The translations under genes and the position numbers were made by a program. The notes under the pieces are model-generated. The model worked only from the letters and a program-made list of their open reading frames with translations. It searched no databases and had not been told where the DNA came from. 64,000 nt of DNA, from assembly GCA_007922195.1 (NCBI GenBank), contig ML681996.1, positions 20,091,201 through 20,155,200 of the forward strand, written 5' to 3'. Shown here in pieces: positions 49,736 to 61,237 of this stretch. This DNA is from Podocnemis expansa (taxonomy: Eukaryota; Chordata; Testudines; Podocnemididae). Numbering within the stretch: position 1 is the stretch's first letter; each line of letters starts with the position of its first letter.

Positions 49736-52700
49736 TGAACGAGACAAGAGAACCTGGAATTGACGGAATGCTACTACAACAGTAGACCTAATGAGAGGGG
49801 ATATATGAAATGTATGAGGGAGCTATGGATGGACAAAAGACCTACATCCACACTAGCTGAGAAACAGCTAGTTACCCAATGCTTCAAAATAGTAAAGAGA
49901 CAGCTGCTCTCACAACTTGAGATAGACCGACTCCACATTATATCCCAGACTCAAGAAGAAGACCCAGAAGAACAACTAGATGTGCAGCCAACACCTGAAG
50001 CTGGAACTTCCCTGCCACCCCCTCCATTACAGAGCACAGCAGCTGATATGAGGCATAAGATCATGGATAAACTAGCTACAGTCAACCCTCGAGACCGATT
50101 ACCAAGGCTCGTTGGAGAAGTACCATTAGATAGTATGCTAGAAGATGCCAATAGAGCCCTAATGACAATTCCTACTACCACCATAACTCAAACCAATGAA
50201 CTGGTATACGCTAGAGCCTCTGTAATCCTGGAGATACTTGGCTACACGATCAAGAAGAACACCAGTACATACCCCCCCCCCGGAAAATGAGGCTAGAGGA
50301 TAAGATCAAGGCAACCCAGAGAGAAGTTAGTCAGCTGGTGGAACTACAGAAGGGTGTAGAGATTAAGGATAAGACTCAGCTACTGAAAAAATACAAGGGC
50401 CTGACTCCATCTGAAGCCCTTGAGACTGCTAAACAAAGGCTCATAGCACTGGCTACCAGGCTAAGGAGATACACTAGAGAAGCAGAGGCCAAAAAGATAA
50501 ATGCCCTGTTCTCCAAAGAACCATCCAAGGTGTACTCCCAACTGCAGTGCAACAACACAATAACAGCAGAGCCGCCAACAGCAGAAACTGAACAGTACTG
50601 GAAGAACATCTGGGAGAAAGAGACTCATAACACCAGTACAAAGTGGCTGCAGGACCTGTTAATGGACCACAGCAATCTCCCAGAACAGGAACCAGTCACC
50701 ATCACAGTAGCAGACATCCAACAGTGGGTCAAGAACATGAAGAGCTGGACAGCACCTGGACCGGACATGATCCACACCCACTGGCTAAAGAAACTAACAG
50801 CAGTGCATGAATGCCTAGCAGCACAGATGAACCAGCTGCTAGCAGGAGGCTCCCACCCAGACTGGCTAACACAAGGAAGGACAGTGCTGATCGTGAAAGA
50901 CCCCCACAAGGGAAAAACACTGTCCAACTACCAACCAATAACCTGAGTCCCCACAACATGGAAAGTCCTATCAGGCATCCTAGCCGCCAAGCTACAGGAC
51001 CACATGGGCCAGTACCTAAGCACAGCTCAGAAGGGCATTGGGAACAACACCAGAGGCTCAAAACACCAGTTGCTCATAGATAGAGCAGTCGCCCAAGACT
51101 CAAGGTCTAGACAGACCAATCTGAGCATAGCCTGGATTGACTACAGGAAAGCCTATGACTCAATGCCGCACACATGGATCTGTGAATGTCTGGAGCTATA
51201 CAAAGTCAACAGGACACTAAGGACCTTCCTCAAGAACTCAATGGGACTGTGGAAGACAACACTGGAAGTCAACTCAAGACAGCTTGCACAAGTGGCCATC
51301 AAGTGTGGCATATACCAAGGTGATGCGCTGTTCCTGCTGCTTTTCTGCATTGGCTTGAGCCCCCTCAGCTAGATAATCACAAGGACTGGATACGGATACA
51401 AGTTCAAGAGTGGAACTACCATTAGCCACCTCCTCTACATGGATGACATCAAGCTGTATGCTAAGAATGAACAAGGCATCGACTTGCTAATCCACCTGAC
51501 ATGGATCTACAGTGAGGATATTGGGATGTCATTCGGACTGGAGAAGTGGGGCCAGATGGTAGTAAAGAGGGGGAAGGTAGTCAAGACTGATGGGATGGAA
51601 CTACCAGCAGGCCACATAGCAGACATAGAGACCAGCTACAAGTACCTTGGCATCCCACAGTCACATGGGACCCACGATGAGGAGGCAAGGAAGACAGCAA
51701 CATCCAAGTACCACCAAAGGATAAGACAGGTCCTGAAGAGCCAGCTCAATGGGAAGAACAAGATCCATGCCATCAACAGGTACACCCTACCAGTCATCAG
51801 ATACCCTGCCAGTATAGTGAGCTGGCCAAAGGAGGACATGGAGGCTGCCGATGTGAAGACCCAGAAGCTCCTCACAATGTACAGAGGTTTCCACCCAAAA
51901 TCCACCACCCAGAGACTGTACACCAGTTGGAAAGAAGGCAGGCAGGGTTTGGTGAGTGTCAAAGCCACTGTCCTGAATGAAACCCAGAGCATCCAGGAGT
52001 ACATCAGTAAGATGGCACCCAAAGATGAGCTGCTGAGAGAATCCCTGAGGCAGCAGCAGCAGATATGGGAGGAAGATCAAGCAGAAGAAGTGCCATGGCA
52101 AGACAAGACCCTGCATGGGATGTACCATCGACAGATAGCGGAGGTGGCTGACACTGGGAAATCCTACCAGTGGCTGGAAAAGGCTGGACTAAAAGACAGC
52201 ACTGAGGCACTGATCATAGCAGCACAAGAACAGGCACTGAGCACCAGATCCATTGAAGCAGGGGTCTACCACACTAGACAGGACCCAAGGTGCAGACTGT
52301 GCAGAGAGGCCTCAGAGACAGTCCAACACATAGTGGCAGGATGTAAGATGCAGGCAGGAACAGCATACACTGAACGGCACAACCAAGTAGCTGGCATTGT
52401 GTACAGGAACATCTGCACAGTGTATGGGCTAGACCCTCCCAAGACCAGATGGGAGACCCTACAGAAGGTCGTGGAGAATAACAGGGCTAAGATTCTGTGG
52501 GACTTCCAGATCCAGACAGACAGGCAGGTACTGGCCAATCAACCAGACATCGTGGTAATAGACAAGGACCAGAAGACAGCGGTGGTGATAGATGTAGCAG
52601 TGCCAAGTGACAGCAACATCAGGAAGAAGGAGTATGAGAAGCTGGAGAAGTACCAGGGCCTGAAAGAGGAACTAGAGAGGATGTGGAAAGTGAAGGCCAA

Positions 52701-52866
52701 AGTGGTCCCGGTGGTGGTAGGAGCACTCGAGGCTGTGACTCCTAAGCTGGGAGAGTGGCTCCAACAGATCCCAGGAACAACATCAGAGCTCTCTGTCCAG
52801 AAGAGTGCAGTGCTAGGAACAGCTAAGATACTGCGCAGAACCCTCAAACTCCCAGGCCTCTGGTAG
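49736..52866 (+). pseudogene. LINE polyprotein: N-terminal domain, reverse transcriptase, CCHC, endonuclease
   Basis: The enzyme would nick DNA and copy element RNA at the nick. In order: an N-terminal Trp/Tyr-rich Myb-like stretch (HERDKRTWN / TECYYNSRPNERGYMKCMRE) at 49733-49850; a linker with a Pro-rich segment to 50290; RT from about 50700 (SWTAPGPDMIHTHWLKK, IAWIDYRKAYDSMPHTWI, GIYQGDA, and catalytic YMDD near 51438); a zinc finger CRLC-(x7)-H-(x4)-C near 52290-52345; and a PD-(D/E)XK nuclease (NQPDIVVIDKDQKTAVVIDV) near 52535-52600. Defects: a frameshift near 49759, another in the C run at 50272-50281, TGA at 50944-50946 in place of a Cys codon, and TAG at 51370-51372. Frames 51439-52866 are intact (475 codons). 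Inactive but little decayed. Confidence 0.87.
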
Positions 52867-52877
52867 AATATTTAAAG

Positions 52878-53030
52878 TCAGGCTGTGTCTTTGCCATAAG
52901 CACCACTGTCTCTAAATCTGCCACTTCGCTGAAAATCTCTGGATGAATCTTGTCCGAGTTCTCTCATTATAGCTAGAATCAGGTTAGTGATGCACTCCAC
53001 CTTCTCCGGGGACTTGCCCTTAGAATCTCC
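52878..53030 (-). pseudogene. Unidentified 50-codon exon-like frame beside the LINE
   Basis: On the minus strand, 50 codons read without a stop from GDSKGKSPEKVECITN through LILAIMRELGQDSS to FRDSGAYGKDTA and then TGA. Composition looks like real protein: mixed charged residues, an amphipathic helix-like middle, balanced codon use. It ends 11 bases from the LINE stop codon and begins at a (GT)n tract, with no clear splice acceptor. I do not recognise the parent protein. It could be the 3' end of a retrocopy, an unannotated terminal exon in the PCDH9 orientation, or chance. No domain is assigned. Confidence 0.4.
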
Positions 53031-56000
53031 ACACACACACCCACACACCCCTTTTTAAGGATGATTACATAGTGAAGGAAATGAAGTATGGCTGCAAATT
53101 CCACTCTCCCACAAAATCTTCCTGAAGTAGAGAGGGAGACAAGAATCAGGATAACACTGCTGGCTGTCTACTAATCAAGAAAGTTCAACTCCTGAAACTT
53201 ATCTGAAAAATAACTTCCCCTTCTGTCACTGTTAATTTGAGCCCTTTCATTTAACTTTCCTTTTCCTCCTCTAGTTTAGGAAGTTACAAGTTTTATTTGC
53301 TACATAAACTTTTGCTTGATACATTTAAATATAATCTTGTATATTTTAAAACAGGGAAATAGCCATTCTGATGGCTCAGTGTCATCTTTGGGAATTCTGC
53401 ATTATTTATCTCTAAAAGGGAAAGCAAATTTTATTTCTTATTTCATTTCATTTATCAGACACAATAGGTTCAAGTCCCAATTAAGACAAGACAGTGCAAT
53501 TCAGCCAAGTTTATAGATTAGAAATTGAAGAAAACGCACATATTTCTCCTTTTTTTAAAGTCTTTAGTAATAATATTTTTTAGTCATAAAATCCAAAGAT
53601 AGGAACTTAAGTATGGTCTGCTCTACAGTTACAGAATATAATGGTAATTACGGGACAATACACGTTTTTATCAGATTCAGAAAATAAGAACAGAAAGCAA
53701 ATGACATTCTAGGGGAAAAAAGATGTCTTGATTTTTGTGGCTCAACACTCAAACAGATTCTCTCCAGCAATGATGCTTAGTCCAAACCCCAGAATATTCA
53801 GGTTAAAATTCATTCAGGTGCACAGGGCTCACAGAAGACTCTTACTCATATAACCACTTGCAAAGTGATGACCCTGGTGGAATGGAATATGTTATCAGAT
53901 ACATTCTAACACCATAAATCAGTGTTTTAGACCATGAGGAATAATGGTTACAAAGTAGGAAGGCATATTTCAAATTTATACCTTGTCTGGAAAACTGGAC
54001 TTTTCTTCCTCAGTCCTTCGGCAATGCTCTCACAGAAAACCTGATTATGTAAGCCTTGTGTTGATAAAGTGAATTTATTCCTAAATTTTGTATTTCAAAT
54101 TGTTTGTTTATTGATTGTAGATGATAGGGGATAGAGCCATCCTTTACAATGAGTGACATTCTGTATCCATGGCACATGGGGAGTTTTAATCACTGATTTC
54201 TCTGGTGACAGTATTTCACTCTATATTTCACAGTGCCTAGCACATGAGAGTATGCCCTGGGGCCTCAAAGTGCTATGAACAGTAAAAATAATAAACAAAG
54301 AGTTGCTAAAGCAACTAGGTCCTTAGCATCAAAACAATAATTCACCATATGTAATTATGATTCTAATAGATTGCTTATTCTTTATTGACTAGTATTTCAT
54401 TTAACTTTTATGGGACAAAATTTATTTTATCTGCCTTTAATTTAATCTTCCATAACTAGGAATAAAGGAATAATAGAGTAGTTCCTATTCTATAGCAGAC
54501 CGATTTTAAAATTTAGAACAATTTTAATAGTTCCTGAATTCTCTGAGCAAAATAAATGCAGATACATTTTCCTCTTTAGAATCCATCCTAAACTCATTTC
54601 ACAAAGAGAATCCTCATTAACGTGAATGGGGACTGTCTGCATGGAGATACAACAAGCCTTGGGTACAACTGTGGACATTGCAGATTGCAGCTAACTGTAA
54701 AGAAGTTATTTACTTCAAGATGCTTATCTCCATGAACCATGCTCTGGGTGACATGTGCAAAACATGGTACTTTCTGGATAGCTATGTCTATTGGTTCTGC
54801 ATGTTTCCCACTTGTTACCTCATGACCCCTATCTTTCTTGGGGGCTCAGGTCTCCAGCTGTCACTAAGTTTCCTCTACTAAATCAAGAGCATAGCGTAGA
54901 GTTCTGAAATAGTAGAGAAAGGTGGTAAATGTGGCTCTAGACCTGTAATCATCGTGAAGAATCACATTTACTAGGGCATATACTCTTCTCTTCTCTTCAA
55001 GTATTGCCTGTGTCACTTGAGCTGATGTTGTTCCCAAATGACATAAACTTGAACAGTCTCACCTGTTTAACAGTAACAGTAGTCCTGAATTGTGCTTCTT
55101 CACACTGACAATCTTTCTCCTTCCTCAGCTTTGATGAAAATCTGTGTTACCAGAGAACAGAACCACTCAAAAGCTCTTTAGTTCTGCCCTGAGAACTCTA
55201 CTATGTGGTTGATGAGGCATTTGATAGTGAAACTTACCTCTTGTTACTTTCAGTGACAGATTTAAGGGAATGAGACTCAACAGTCAATAAAACAACTTTC
55301 CAGTTTCTTGGAATGACCTTCAAGCTAAGAGTCTGCTTTACACCTTGACATTGTTGAGTCCCTAGGCATTGAATCTCAGAGACGAGTACTTTCAGAAACT
55401 GTGTGTTGAGCTTAGGCTCAAAGCACTGAGAGAGCGCTCAGAAGGGACTACCCCAGGAACTCGGAGTGAATAAGGCTTAGTTCAAAGATCAAAGTAATGA
55501 ATTCATAAATTATCCTACTGTTCTGGGAGTCATATGAGACTCAAGTTAGGTAACAGAACAGACTCATGTTAGAGATGGTTCACCCAGCCTGGGGAAGATG
55601 TAGAGCACCGAGCTCTAGTCAGTGCTGTGAATTGAATAGGCACAAATGTACTTGTCAATCAGAGAGACATGATGCATTACAAGGAAGGGCATACTAAAAG
55701 CTGGACCTGATTTTTGCCTTCCTAAAGCCAAAGGAGTGAAATTCACCTCAGTGTGGGAGAAACACAGTGAGGACAATAACTTGTCAAATCTTCCTTAACA
55801 ATAAGTTAAATTAAAAAATAAATAAATAAAGAGATAAAGTTTGCTGGTTAAAGGTCACAAGCACAGCAATGGGCACTGTTGTCCACCTGTTTGCTGGATA
55901 AAGAGCTTAGAAATAGTATCAAAGGCAAGACACTGAACAGGAAAGATGCACATGCAGCCCCAAAGGATACAATTATAAAATTGTATTTCTAACAGATTTA

Positions 56001-58299
56001 CTGAGGGTTCTGTTTTTAAGATGACAGATCTTGAAGCCAATGTATTAATTAACTCTAACAATAACAATCACCTTATACTAGATGAGTAATTATCTTACAA
56101 AAAGTTATTTACCATTACTCCAATGGAACAAGCTATTAAATATAAATATTCTCTGTTGTGAACTGGGCATTGTATGTAGAAAACCTACATCTTTTTCCAA
56201 TGTCCATTTTTTTTTCTAGGAAAGGCCATGTGACTAATTACGATTTTTATAACTCTATGGCACTTGATAGAGGGGGCAGAGTGAAGAGGGGAAACAAAAA
56301 AACCTAAATGCATTTTATGAAAAAACAAAACAAAACCCTAATGCATCTCTTATCAGAACCAATAAAATCTTGCAAAATACTTATGGGAAGGAAGGAAGGT
56401 CCATAATAATTGAACATCTTTTCCACAAGCCGAAGAACTTAATATTGATTTTTTTTTCAACAGTTCATTCATAAAAATGGAGAAGATGAGAATAAAACTT
56501 AATATGAGTCTGGAAAGTAATGTTTATACAGAACCGCAAAACAGGGTACCAGACTATTCTAAACAATATCTAACTTTTTCATGCTCTTTTTTTTTTTCTT
56601 GTTTTAGTTTTGTATTCACATGGCTTTGTAGTCCCTTCTCTCCAATCTGAGCTAGGAGGCTGTAGTAACTAACATCTGCTTGTTACAGCAAGGCTACAAG
56701 GCATTATTCCAACACTGAATTAAAGAACATTCCTTCAATCCTCTCAAAATCAGCCCACTAGGAATGAAAAGTTAAAATATTAATTTTATTATAAGAAATC
56801 ATATTTGAAAATAAGCTAATCAGTGCATTATGCATTTTCATGTGATTTCTTTCTTGCATTAGTTTACATACAACTGTTACTGAGGGGATACAAAATATGT
56901 CTTCTAGTGGGTCACAACCCATTTGCAGGCTTAAGATGAATGCCTTCAGGCCTCAGTGACATGATGTAATGAGGCCATGTCCAGATAAATTCTAGGGAGA
57001 ATGTGCCCTGGAACAATGTACACAACCTAAAATGAATTAAATTATTAACATTGGCCCAGAAGAACTCATTATTGCAAGGGAGGGGATAACTTACTTAGGA
57101 AACTGTATGTACACAAATTACTAGGGTCAGATCTATAACTGGTAAATTGGTGTAGCTGCATGGAGGGTGAGGATCTGACTGTTAAAACTGGATTCTCCTC
57201 TCAGTATTTTTTGGTGCCAATCAAAATAAGCTAAATGGAGTTGCAGCATTGTAAAATGAACACAAGAAATAAATGAATTAACCCATTGCTTTCCTGAGAT
57301 ACAGTACTGCCTTGGGGGAGGGAAAAGAAAGCATGGCCCTTCATAAGTTCAGATGTCCCAGCAATCTTGAGGCCTCATTATAGAAGGATAGCCCTCTTGC
57401 TACAGTCTCAGAAAATATACTGCAACTAACTTCTTTTTGTTGGTTGTACCCTTTGTTGTCCATCACTGTCCCCTGGTGCACAGCCAGAAAATGTGAGTTG
57501 AGAATAGAATGCTAATACATAGATGACTATCGTCAGTGCCAGCCTTTGACCAAATGGCACTTCAGGCTTAGACTGTCTTCAGCTTCCCCTCAACCCCATT
57601 TCAGTGTTCCTCACATGTACACTTTCACAATCACACAATAAAACAAGGTTCACATTGTCACAGTTGGGCTCTCCTTTTCTTCACTTTCTTCTTACAACTA
57701 ACTGGTGATGCCCTGCCCCTTATATACATGCAAGGACATGGCTGATGGCATTCTAGGAGGTTCAAGGGAAGTGTAGTTCTCAGAAAGTCTGGAAGGTTTC
57801 ATGAGATTCTACAAAGGTCTAGAACATTCTAGATGGTTAGTGAAAAATGAATCCACATACAGTATACCTGCACCTGTAGCTCCACCTCAAAACTTGATGC
57901 TCCATTTTTCCAGTCCTGTGGTACCATAACACAATGCAAATAAGAAAAAAAAAAGAAGCTTCTATAAGATGAAGAGGCTGTACGTAATGGTTCTGGGAAT
58001 GTTATGTTATATTTTGTTGGGCTCCTTCTGTTATATATTCCTCTTATCCTTTCTGCATTAAAAAGTGGGGGGGAGGGGTTAGAATAATATGTCCCATTAG
58101 CTATGATGAACATTTTCTTCTTGGAAAATTCTTCATAGTGTACATATTTTCAAGTCATCCATAGAGTGGAAATTTCGCCCTTTTTATACTGAGTTTGTTT
58201 CAGTTATTGCTGCTGTCAGTAATTGAGCAATGTGTGCCAAAGTGGAAGAAGGGAAACATGAAGACTGTTTTATATTTTCCCAGTACCAAGGTTTAAAAT
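53031..58299. other. Intron stretch, no gene seen
   Basis: AT-rich intron. At 54225-54300, ACAGTGCCTAGCACATGAGA and TCAAAGTGCTATGAAC resemble an old MIR-type 3' end. No other feature recognised. Confidence 0.55.
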
Positions 58300-58683
58300 T
58301 AAATTAAAATTAAACTAATTTACAAACAAAAGGAAGTATTTATTCACACAATGTGCAGTCAACCTGTGGATTCCCCCCACCCCCCACCCCCCCAGGATGT
58401 TGTGAAGGCCAAAGACTATAACAGGATTTTAAAAAAGAACTAGATAAGTTCATGGAGAATAAGTCATCAATGCCTAATCACTAAGGGCTAAGATACAAAA
58501 TCATACTCTGAAGTGTTCCTAACTTATGTTTGCCAGAAGCTGGAAATAAGTGACAGGATGGATCACTTGTTCTGCTCATTCTCTCTGAAGCACCAAGCAG
58601 TGGTCACAATTGGAAGACAGGATATTTTGCCAGATGGACCTTTGATCTGACCTAGGAGGGCCATTCTTATGTTCTTAATTAAC
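58300..58683 (+). mobile_element. CR1-family LINE 3' UTR
   Basis: Follows the CR1 3' order: GTTGTGAAGGCCAAAGACTA, AACTAGATAAGTTCATGGAG, GCCAGAAGCTGGAAATAAGT, AGACAGGATATTTTGCCAGA, TGGACCTTTGATCTGACC, CATTCTTATGTTCTTA. A C-rich interruption lies at 58373-58393. Non-coding and diverged. Confidence 0.88.
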
Positions 58684-59884
58684 AAATATATCATTAGAGT
58701 ATAATATATTTAATCTAAAATGGTTATTTTTTCCTCAGATTAAAATTTAGAAAGGTTTTGTGGAACCTGTCTCCATCTAACTTGTTAGAGATGTATACAT
58801 TCTAGAGGTTGTAGCAATACCAGAATCCTGAGGGCTGGAGTTGAATAATCATTCCTAAACTAAAGGATTTCTTATGCAGAGGGAAGAAGCAGTGCACTTA
58901 CAATATTCTGAAATATACAAAACTTTGAGTCAGCTGCATTACACACAGGTATTTGTGGTATCAGAATTAATTTGACCTAACAGTTAAATATTTCTCAACT
59001 GAATGAGGTCTCTCCTGCTTATGAAGGAGAAGTTGCTCACTCTACCTTAAATTCTATTGTATAATATATATATAAATATAATGATGATTCAAAGTACATC
59101 ATAACAGGTTTTAATATCTACTTTTGAATAAAAAGATAAGAATTCTCTTAGGATCATATCTCAGTTGCACCAATATACATTCTAGCTCCAATGAATTCAG
59201 CAGAGTAACTCTAGCTTTACACTAATATTAATAAGATCAGAAACATCCCTTAGAGGAAAATTACACTGAAGTACAGTAGTGCATAAAAGTGATTAAAACC
59301 ATTTTTTTTTTTGCACAATGGCTAGCTCATCAGCTAGAGTAAGTTGACCTAGCTCTATTAAAGGATATGTGTACACTGCCAGCTCTAAGGCAATCAATGC
59401 AGCAGGATTGATTGAGCAGGTTGTGGAGACCCTCTTGATCAATCCAAGATAGGGTCTCCAGACAACATCAGTAATCCATTTCCTCTAAAGGAGTAAGACT
59501 GTGTTGACAGGAGCGTGTCTCCAATTGAGACAGCACCATGAAGATTCTACACCAGGTGAATGGAAGTATGTTGACAGGATATACACAAGATACATTATAT
59601 AGGATGCATATATCCCATCAACCACTGGTAGCAATGTAGGCCAGACCAGAGCTTCATCAATTTATGCCAGTTTAGAATTTGGCCAAATAAACAGAGCTGG
59701 TAAATAATCCATAACCACTATCAATGGTAATGTCTAATCCTAATCTCATTGATTTCAGAGGACCTAAATATCCCCTTCCAGGCTTCCACCTACTTTACTA
59801 TGCTCTTGTTTAAAAATACGTCTTTGTGCAGTTTCTGCCTCAACTGCAATTACTCTACTATCTCATGACAGTCAACATCTTTAA
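58684..59884. other. Intron stretch, no gene seen
   Basis: AT-rich; nothing recognised. Confidence 0.55.
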
Positions 59885-60395
59885 TAAAAACTGTGGCACT
59901 TTTAAAGACTAACAAATATTTTTTTTTTATTTTTTTAAATAAATTTGTTAGTTGTTAAAAGTGCCATGGGACTGCTCATTTGTTTTGATGAACTAGACCA
60001 GAGGCAGCCAAACTTATGGAACTTAAGAGCCACACAAGTTGATTATTAAACCTTAGAGATCCGCACTCAGGCATATAGCTATATTTTACCCAGTCCGAAA
60101 TGATTAAGTTTAATATTCATTGCATGCTTTAATTTTACCATAAAAGAGGTCAAATATTGATCTTGCTAATGTCAGATTCTAATAATTATATAAAGGTTAC
60201 CATGAAAACTAGGCCTACCTATACAGTAAAAATTTAGCTTCTCCCTGCAGTCCTGACCATGCTATACTTCCCCCTGCCATGCTCTTCTGTGAGCTGCACT
60301 TTTTCTTTGAAGAGCTGCATGCAGCTCACGAGTTGCAGTCTAGCCACACCTGAACTAGACTAACACAGCTACTTTTGCAACTTGTCGTCATGTTT
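59885..60395. mobile_element. Inverted Penelope-like element ends, split by a hAT
   Basis: GTGGCACTTTTAAAGACTAA at 59893 and its near reverse complement TTAGTTGTTAAAAGTGCCAT, ending at about 59966, form a hairpin around an AT-rich loop. The right arm continues as GGGACTGCTCATTTGTTTTG, ATGAACTAGAC, is cut by a 354-bp hAT, and resumes as TAACACAGCTACTTTTGC at 60361. The PLE end motif is thus complete once the hAT is ignored. No coding between the arms. Confidence 0.75.
59999..60352. mobile_element. hAT-type MITE inserted in a PLE, perfect target duplication
   Basis: AACTAGAC flanks both sides (59991-59998, 60353-60360). Ends CAGAGGCAGCCAAACTT and GTCTAGCCACACCTG are inverted repeats; internal GAGCTGCATGCAGCTC is palindromic and GCAGCTC/GAGCTGC motifs recall the 5.9-kb family. 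354 bp, non-coding. Confidence 0.88.
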
Positions 60396-60756
60396 AATGT
60401 GTTTGCAGGATTGGACTATGTATCTTAATATGAGAAAGTTCCAGGTAAAGGAAATTATTCTAATTACATAATGTGAATTCTCCACTTTCTGGTTAATAAC
60501 ATAAAATTAATGCCATTGCAATGTCAGCTTTTATATTGCAGAAGAGTGATGAATGATTGAAATTCATTTAACAGAAGTGACCAAGCAGCAGTAATAGATA
60601 TTTGACTAATTTTCTATGATAAAAACCTGGAATAGAATACACTCCTGCTTCAGTTCATTTTGCAAAGAAGAAAAATGTATAACTTAAAAAAATAAATATG
60701 TCAAAAATCCTTGTTAATACCATAATTTATGTCTCTTCAGATCATATTATCCACTA

Positions 60757-60870
60757 TGTTCAATCAATCAATCAAATCATAGGGCTGGAAGGGACCTTGT
60801 GAGATCATCGAGTCCAACCCCCTGGGAATTGAACCCAGGACCTTCTGCATGTCAAGCAGAGGTGCTAGCA
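60757..60870 (-). mobile_element. CR1-family LINE 3' end
   Basis: TCATAGGGCTGGAAGGGACC then TGAGATCATCGAGTCCAACC is the reverse complement of the CR1 3' end common in sauropsids. (ATCA)n at 60758-60775 on its left is the terminal tandem tail. Non-coding. Confidence 0.85.
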
Positions 60871-61237
60871 TGTTTCAAAACACTTAGTAAGTGGTTGATT
60901 TTCTAAAATACAGCAGCTCAATTTGGCTTTTTGCAAATCTTAAGACTTCAAATCTTCAGATGCACACTTTGCCAAAAAGCATGCTCCCACATGGCCATCT
61001 GGTTACCTATGTAAAATCAATCAGTTTTTCCTTGTCTTCTTCCTAGTAAAGAAGTACTTCACAAACCCCACAACCACAATCAGCGTGTGTCTATGCTGCA
61101 ACTAAAAGCAAACCTCCAGGCCCACAAAGCCAGGCTTGCACTTGCTTGTGAGCTTGAGAAGCAGCCTGAAATGTAGTAATTCTAGGTTAAGTCTCTGATC
61201 CTGGGCTGAGAAGCTCACTCTCAGCTGTAGCTTAGAC
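60871..61237. other. Intron stretch, no gene seen
   Basis: No recognised feature. The last eight bases are the left target duplication of the next element. Confidence 0.5.

Larger units (their letters stand above)
49459..52866 (+). mobile_element. R2/R4-type LINE, nearly full length, with restriction-like endonuclease
   Basis: About 3.4 kb, clearly richer in GC than the intron. It consists of the tRNA-like head, ~200 bp of leader, then one long coding region broken by a few mutations and ending LPGLW-TAG at 52864-52866. Sequence turns AT-rich right after the stop; no poly(A) tail and no convincing target duplication were seen. The C-terminal nuclease and CCHC finger exclude CR1, L1 and RTE types, which use an N-terminal AP nuclease. 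Among nuclease-type clades I favour R4/Dong/Rex6 by general resemblance to fish elements; R2 or Hero remain possible. Confidence 0.85.

Noticed and set aside
51153..52847. Long minus-strand ORFs (up to 128 codons)
   Set aside because: Antisense shadows of the LINE polyprotein.
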